A DNA stretch of 64,000 nt from contig JAPFFF010000007.1 in NCBI GenBank assembly GCA_039105265.1, positions 3,534,001 to 3,598,000 of the forward strand. Reading direction: 5' to 3'. Positions within the stretch are counted from its first letter, which is position 1. Every line of letters begins with the position of its first letter. A model generated the notes under the pieces. It had not been told where the DNA came from. It worked only from the letters and a program-made list of their open reading frames with translations, and searched no databases. Positions 59,257 to 64,000 of the stretch are shown piece after piece. The stretch comes from Tritrichomonas musculus (lineage: Eukaryota > Parabasalia > Tritrichomonadida > Tritrichomonadidae). Both the position numbers and the translations under genes were made by a program.

Positions 59257-60167
59257 TGAATTTCAATTGTATTTGTTCTCGTATTGACTAACACGAATTG
59301 ATGACCTGATAAGTCTTTATATTTTTGCCATAAATGTTCAAACTCAATTGGCATTGGAACTTGATGATATACATAACTCAACTTTTGACGAGAATAACCA
59401 CTAAAGATAAAGAATGATGTTGCATTATGCTTATATTCTGTTTTGATTGCTTTGAAGAACTGAATATTAATATATACGATTGAGTGTTTATGTCGAAGTT
59501 GTGAAACATAATTAGTAAAGTAATCAGTCTTTAAAATTAATGAACGGCTTGCATCTTCACATAAAATGATTGTGTTTAATGGTTCATTTGGTTGCCCTAG
59601 CTTATTGATATGAAGAAACTCAAACATATCATTTAACTTCTTTTCATTGATTACTATTTTTGGAGTCGAACTATATTTATCATATAGCTCTTTATATAAA
59701 TCAAGTTGTTTAAGATATTCTTCAGCGTTTGAATCACTAATAACTTTGATTGGTAGTTGTATCAATTCACGTTGAGCAATAAATGTTGCATCATTGATTG
59801 TACCGCTCTTAGATATATAAACGATTAAATGAAAGTTGGTGTTCTTTAATCTTGACATTTGAATGATATCTCTTAAAACAACATGGCTCTTTCCTCTTCC
59901 TTGATTTCCGACAAGTATGTTCAATGAATTGTATTGTGCATAGATTCCTTTCGCGATCGGTCTGATTGATTCGTTTTTTATTTTTGATTCATTGCGTTGA
60001 TAAGCTTTGTTCATCTCATCATCAATGTTAAATGTTGTTTCATTAACTGTTGGCTTGAATGATTCATATTCAAATGCAAAACTCATTTGGTCATCATCAT
60101 AATCAGAGCTATTAGAAAATAAAACCTCTTTATAATTAAAGTGCGTCGGTTTCATGAAACATTTCAT
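59253..60167 (-). CDS. A32/FtsK-like DNA packaging ATPase (D)
   Basis: 304 residues with Walker A NILVGNQGRGKSHV and Walker B NTIILCED. Differs from the B protein at two residues, both inside a short cluster of nucleotide differences near 59937-59985 just before the P-loop region; the rest appears identical. Confidence 0.9.
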   Translation of the reverse strand: MKCFMKPTHFNYKEVLFSNSSDYDDDQMSFAFEYESFKPTVNETTFNIDDEMNKAYQRNESKIKNESIRPIAKGIYAQYNSLNILVGNQGRGKSHVVLRDIIQMSRLKNTNFHLIVYISKSGTINDATFIAQRELIQLPIKVISDSNAEEYLKQLDLYKELYDKYSSTPKIVINEKKLNDMFEFLHINKLGQPNEPLNTIILCEDASRSLILKTDYFTNYVSQLRHKHSIVYINIQFFKAIKTEYKHNATSFFIFSGYSRQKLSYVYHQVPMPIEFEHLWQKYKDLSGHQFVLVNTRTNTIEIH

Positions 60168-60191
60168 TTCTTTAGTTTTCGTTAAAGCTCT

Positions 60192-60323
60192 TCATGAATA
60201 CATTTTTGTTCTTATCTCTTCACTGAGTTCTGGTTCCTTGTCTGGTATCATTAATGATACTTCAACAATCTTCACTAAAAATAAACCTGTCAGTAATGAA
60301 ACAACTAATATTTCATATATCAT
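60192..60323 (-). CDS. Small single-pass membrane protein (D)
   Basis: 43 residues, same as 18155-18286 of B: one hydrophobic segment and the DKEPELSEEIRTKMYS tail. Confidence 0.75.
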   Translation of the reverse strand: MIYEILVVSLLTGLFLVKIVEVSLMIPDKEPELSEEIRTKMYS

Positions 60324-60333
60324 TTATTAGTCT

Positions 60334-60918
60334 TTAAATTGTTAACTTTAATGATATACCATATTTGATGAACTGTGAATAAATATTATTATAACAATAC
60401 TTGAATTCTTCTGTTTTATTGTCCTTTGTTATCAATATCTTTGATATCTTCATTAATTCTTTATCATTTGATGAAATACAACCGCATGAAGCTTCACATT
60501 CATCAATAACGAGTTCAACTTTATCTGCTTGAGTTAATAGTTTAATCATATTCATCAACAAATCACTTTTACAAATAAGATATGAATTAATTCTCAACGG
60601 ATTATTCTCATACATTTCAATAATCATTTCAAGGAATTTATTTTTGATTTCGAGCTCATCAAGTTCATTTCCTAAGTCTATTATTCCACGGTCTCGAATA
60701 AGATTGTTTGTTTGAGGTATTGATTGAGATGTTCCACTCATCTGTGGTATAGTAAAATTTGTGGCTTGAGATGATTGAGGTAATGGTTGAACTGATGGAT
60801 AATCAACTGGTTGAATTGGTCTTTGATTCTTTGGTTGAATCTTGATGTTGATATTGGTATTCTGTTCTTGTTTAACTGATGCATCGTTCTCGGATGATAG
60901 AATTCGAGCTTTATTCAT
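60334..60918 (-). CDS. Gln/Pro-rich protein with conserved C-terminal domain (D)
   Basis: 194 residues, same as the B protein at 18297-18881, with the MNKARILSSEND start and the CEASCGC cysteine cluster. A TTTATTTTTG box is at 60940-60949. Confidence 0.75.
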   Translation of the reverse strand: MNKARILSSENDASVKQEQNTNINIKIQPKNQRPIQPVDYPSVQPLPQSSQATNFTIPQMSGTSQSIPQTNNLIRDRGIIDLGNELDELEIKNKFLEMIIEMYENNPLRINSYLICKSDLLMNMIKLLTQADKVELVIDECEASCGCISSNDKELMKISKILITKDNKTEEFKYCYNNIYSQFIKYGISLKLTI

Positions 60919-60982
60919 TTTAAAGTTATTCGTTTTAAACAAAAATAAAACAACATCAATGATGAGTCATTCAATGATTCAT

Positions 60983-61228
60983 TTACAAAGTCATCTGTTC
61001 AGCTGATTTGATACGTTCATCAATAGCTCTTAATTGTATTTTAATCGATTCAATATCATTAAATAGTTGTTTATATATTGTCAATGTGTGAATCATCTTA
61101 TCAAACTTTCCGTTTAATGCGTCATCTTCAGAATTCATGCATTCATTGAATATCTTATCCTTTACCCTTCTAAACTGAGCGTGTAAAGCTGAAGAATCAC
61201 AACTCAAACCATTAATTGCACTATTCAT
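60983..61228 (-). CDS. Small helical protein (D)
   Basis: 81 residues, same as 18946-19191 of B. Box at 61236-61245. Unrecognised. Confidence 0.6.
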   Translation of the reverse strand: MNSAINGLSCDSSALHAQFRRVKDKIFNECMNSEDDALNGKFDKMIHTLTIYKQLFNDIESIKIQLRAIDERIKSAEQMTL

Positions 61229-61266
61229 TTTAAACCAAAAATAAAACTTCAAATGATTCAATGAAT

Positions 61267-61770
61267 TCAAATCAATTGTGGTCTTCTTTGATTGTTATTG
61301 TTATTGTTATCATTGTCATCATCATCATTGTCATGAGCCTGTTGCCTTTTCAATGTGAGAATCTTGTTAACCATGTACGTTGATATATTTATGTTTAAAT
61401 GCTTTTTGATTAATAGTTTTGTGTATGATGCTTGTTTATGTGCTGGCAACTTATTAATTTCATTCATTCGTTCTTCATCAAGGAACTGCATGACTAATTC
61501 ACGGTCATGAGCGTTTAAGAACTTTGATGAATTGAATAAGGAGCGCTTTGGTTTATCACTTTTTGGTGTTATATCATTCAATAAACTATTTTGTTCAGAG
61601 AAATGGGGTAGATTTTCATCATCTGATGATGAATCATTATTGTCATTGTCAAATGAAACGTTATTCACAAGGTTCCTGAAAGCTTCATTATCATCTGATT
61701 TAGCAATCAATATCGTTAACAAATGACGGATTGCATCAACATGTTTCAATATCTCTATTAATTCTGTCAT
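61267..61770 (-). CDS. 167-residue conserved protein of replication block (D)
   Basis: Same as 19230-19733 of B: acidic Ser/Asp tract, conserved C-terminal domain and Asn/Asp-rich tail. Divergent from the PolB gene. Confidence 0.65.
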   Translation of the reverse strand: MTELIEILKHVDAIRHLLTILIAKSDDNEAFRNLVNNVSFDNDNNDSSSDDENLPHFSEQNSLLNDITPKSDKPKRSLFNSSKFLNAHDRELVMQFLDEERMNEINKLPAHKQASYTKLLIKKHLNINISTYMVNKILTLKRQQAHDNDDDDNDNNNNNNQRRPQLI

Positions 61771-61856
61771 TTCAATGAAATAAAAAACCTGAATTATTTT
61801 TTTTGATTTAACATTTTTCAAATTTCAAATAATTTGATTTTTTAATTATATCATAA

Positions 61857-64000
61857 ATGAGTTCGCGTTATTACTATCAAAAAGATACCAAATCATTTGT
61901 TATTGAACAAATCAGGTATATCAATAATGAACTTCAATTAAAACCTCGCTTGTCAACATCTAAACCTTCTGATTATGATGTTAAACATTTCAAATCAATC
62001 TTAGAAAACTATCTAACTTCATTCGGTTTTAGAGAACATGAAGGTGATAGAATCAATGATACAACAATATTAGCTTTCGTCAATAGAATGAAGAAAGAAG
62101 CAGAAGAACAAGAAGAAGAGGAGGAAGAGGAACAATTTGAAGAAGAAGAACAAGATGATGAACAAAAACTAAAACAAAAACAAATCGAGAACAACATTAA
62201 AATAGCTCATGATGCACTCAACAAAGCCCTTCAATTAATTAAATCTGAAAATATATTATTGAGACCATTACCACCAAAGACAAACAAACAACCTCAACGA
62301 TATGAAGATATTCGATTCAACAATGAAAATGCTGAATTAATTGAATACATCAAAAAGTTTGGCTATAAAGGTGTTCATTCAAAACATGACTCATATTTCA
62401 TAATCAATGAACCTGAGAACTTTGATGAAGCCGTCGAAGCATGCAGTCATTTCATTGACCAATTCCCAAATGATAGTGAAAAGGTTGAACGATTAGATGA
62501 AGACAGTAAAGAACCAATCAAAATATATTACAAAAACGGAGTTTCATCAATTGAAGACATCAATGAATATTTAACTGAGACAGTGTTTAAACAAGAAGTG
62601 AAACCGTTCAAAATATATTTTCAATTGACAGGCATATTTGAGATACCGCCCAAGAATGAAAACGAAAGATATACGTATGAAGCAAGTGAAATCAAATGGA
62701 AGAACTATAAATCATCAATTCCGATAATAGTTAGAGAGAGTAAAGATATTGATAAAGTTAAACTGTATGTTGAATCAAAAATACATGAATATGAAACCAC
62801 TACTTCAAACATCAAATTGTGTATTGTTTGGTCAGTATCGTTTACAATTTCACGAGTCGTTAAGATAACGGGTAAGATTGATGAAGTTACAGAATTGTTT
62901 GGCAAAAATAAATATATCATTATTGATAACGTTGATGATTGTTTGTGTTGGTATCGATTTCTTGCTTGTTGTTTGAATAAAGAATTAATGAAAAGACCTT
63001 TTACAATCTCAGACCGAACAGCAGCAGCAAAGAAAATATTATGTGATGAACACGGTTTGAGCTATACAAAGAAACCTTCAAAAGCAGCAAAGCAATTCAT
63101 CAACTCGTTTAAAGGTATCACGATTGAAGAAATGAAAGAATCAGCCAAGAAGCATAACATCAATGTCAACATTTATGAATACAACCAAACTGAAACAGAT
63201 AAAAAAGGCTTTTTCGATTTACAAGACCAATGGCATAACACTGACGATAACAATAAAACGTTTTCAGCCCTGTTGTATTCAAAGGATAAGATACTTCACA
63301 TAATGTACATCATCAACGCTGAAGCATTAACAAATATTCATATTTGTCCTCATTGTGGTTCATACATTCACAAAGGAAATCACAATATTGACAGATTCAA
63401 CAGACATGTAGATAAATGTGATGGCAAATTCAAAAAGGATTTCATACCTTCACGAGAAGCTTTACCATATTGTCCACACATTTTAAACAATCCTGTTTAT
63501 TTGTATTGTCTTTCATATGAACTTGAATGGAAGCCAACAAAGCATTATATCACTTATGATTTTGAAACAATGGAGCAAAAGATTGAAAAGAAAGTCAGTG
63601 ACAAATCAGTTATCAATTCTCGATTGATTCCTTTGAGTGTTTCATCATGTGTGAAGCTTGATAAAGGATTGATAACAAAGAACTTTGATATAAGAACAAA
63701 TGACTTCATTGCCAAATGGATTGACTGGTTATTTGTTGCTGGCTGTGATGTGTATGCTGATAAGTTGAATCATTTAAAATCATTCATTAAAGATAAATCG
63801 GAAGAAGAACTCAATAAAATAGATTCATCATTGAAAACAATAACAGTATTCGGTTTTAATTCATCACGATTTGATTCAAACTTATTCAAAGAGCAATTGA
63901 TTAAAAATCATTGGTCAATCGATAGCGGAATGATTGGAACTGCTACATCATTGAAACAATTCATATTGAAGTCATCAAAGTACCCTATTCGATTGAGGTT
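61857..64000 (+). CDS. Protein-primed DNA polymerase B (D), cut by window end
   Basis: The first 714 codons are visible and appear the same as B: E-rich coil, DDCLCWYRFLACCL, zinc motif CPHCGSYIH, exonuclease TYDFETM and FGFNSSRFDSN. The gene continues past base 64000, so exonuclease III, the HNH-like module and the polymerase motifs cannot be seen here. Confidence 0.92.
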   Translation, partial: MSSRYYYQKDTKSFVIEQIRYINNELQLKPRLSTSKPSDYDVKHFKSILENYLTSFGFREHEGDRINDTTILAFVNRMKKEAEEQEEEEEEEQFEEEEQDDEQKLKQKQIENNIKIAHDALNKALQLIKSENILLRPLPPKTNKQPQRYEDIRFNNENAELIEYIKKFGYKGVHSKHDSYFIINEPENFDEAVEACSHFIDQFPNDSEKVERLDEDSKEPIKIYYKNGVSSIEDINEYLTETVFKQEVKPFKIYFQLTGIFEIPPKNENERYTYEASEIKWKNYKSSIPIIVRESKDIDKVKLYVESKIHEYETTTSNIKLCIVWSVSFTISRVVKITGKIDEVTELFGKNKYIIIDNVDDCLCWYRFLACCLNKELMKRPFTISDRTAAAKKILCDEHGLSYTKKPSKAAKQFINSFKGITIEEMKESAKKHNINVNIYEYNQTETDKKGFFDLQDQWHNTDDNNKTFSALLYSKDKILHIMYIINAEALTNIHICPHCGSYIHKGNHNIDRFNRHVDKCDGKFKKDFIPSREALPYCPHILNNPVYLYCLSYELEWKPTKHYITYDFETMEQKIEKKVSDKSVINSRLIPLSVSSCVKLDKGLITKNFDIRTNDFIAKWIDWLFVAGCDVYADKLNHLKSFIKDKSEEELNKIDSSLKTITVFGFNSSRFDSNLFKEQLIKNHWSIDSGMIGTATSLKQFILKSSKYPIRLR

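Larger units (their letters stand above)
58439..64000. mobile_element. Polinton D, resumed right of C
   Basis: From GGCGCC on, the sequence continues B-type terminal repeat and then a gene block nearly identical to 16640-21963 of B (offset 42,037). It runs off the window inside PolB. D is a B-family Polinton inserted in E's capsid gene and entered by C in its terminal repeat. Its right end and target duplication are outside the window. One interruption is visible, by C. Confidence 0.88.

Overview
The window is a stack of Polinton/Maverick elements (large self-synthesising DNA transposons that carry capsid genes) next to about 4 kb of very AT-rich sequence. Stop codons often sit in TAAA, spacers are short, no introns are apparent, and several near-identical Polintons occur together. 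This fits a parabasalid such as Trichomonas vaginalis, whose genome is known to be full of Mavericks. The organism is inferred from these features, not proven.

Layout. 1-4057 is AT-rich and nearly gene-free. It holds a 1.6 kb foldback element (1582-3177) and a cluster of 21-bp repeats. From 4058 on, six Polintons are nested one inside another: A (from about 4058) is entered by F at 6719; F by E at 7743; E by D at about 11203; D by C at 11285; C by B at 16359. B closes at 37615 and C at 58438. The right-hand parts of D, E, F and A should lie beyond base 64000. B (16359-37615, 21.3 kb, 6-bp target duplication TGACCT, inverted repeats of about 368 bp) looks whole. C (11285-58438, about 25.9 kb without B, duplication GGCGCC, inverted repeats of about 1.86 kb) is interrupted once, by B. 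D is a near-identical sister of B. E is a relative of C. F is B-like. A is a third lineage, seen only through its polymerase.

Gene content. B and C share a core: protein-primed type B DNA polymerase with exonuclease and an HNH-like zinc module, a retrovirus-like integrase, an A32/FtsK-type packaging ATPase, a double jelly-roll major capsid protein, a small candidate jelly-roll protein, a myristoylation-type amphipathic protein, a fibre-like protein, a large protein with a calcium-loop-like motif, several small coiled-coil proteins, an HNH (NUMOD4-like) endonuclease and a KilA-N protein. The expected roles are copying (polymerase), insertion (integrase), and assembly and packaging of a particle (capsid, ATPase, fibre). 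A 43-49 residue membrane protein, too short for ordinary ORF calling, is conserved beside the ATPase in B, C, D and E.

The most unusual signals are: the six-level nesting; C's terminal repeats, each carrying the same complete gene; a population of short hairpin-forming sequences that sit in genes without disturbing the frame and are read in different frames in different genes; a nearly identical fibre segment shared by the otherwise diverged elements B and C; and a recurring TTTATTTTTG box just upstream of start codons.
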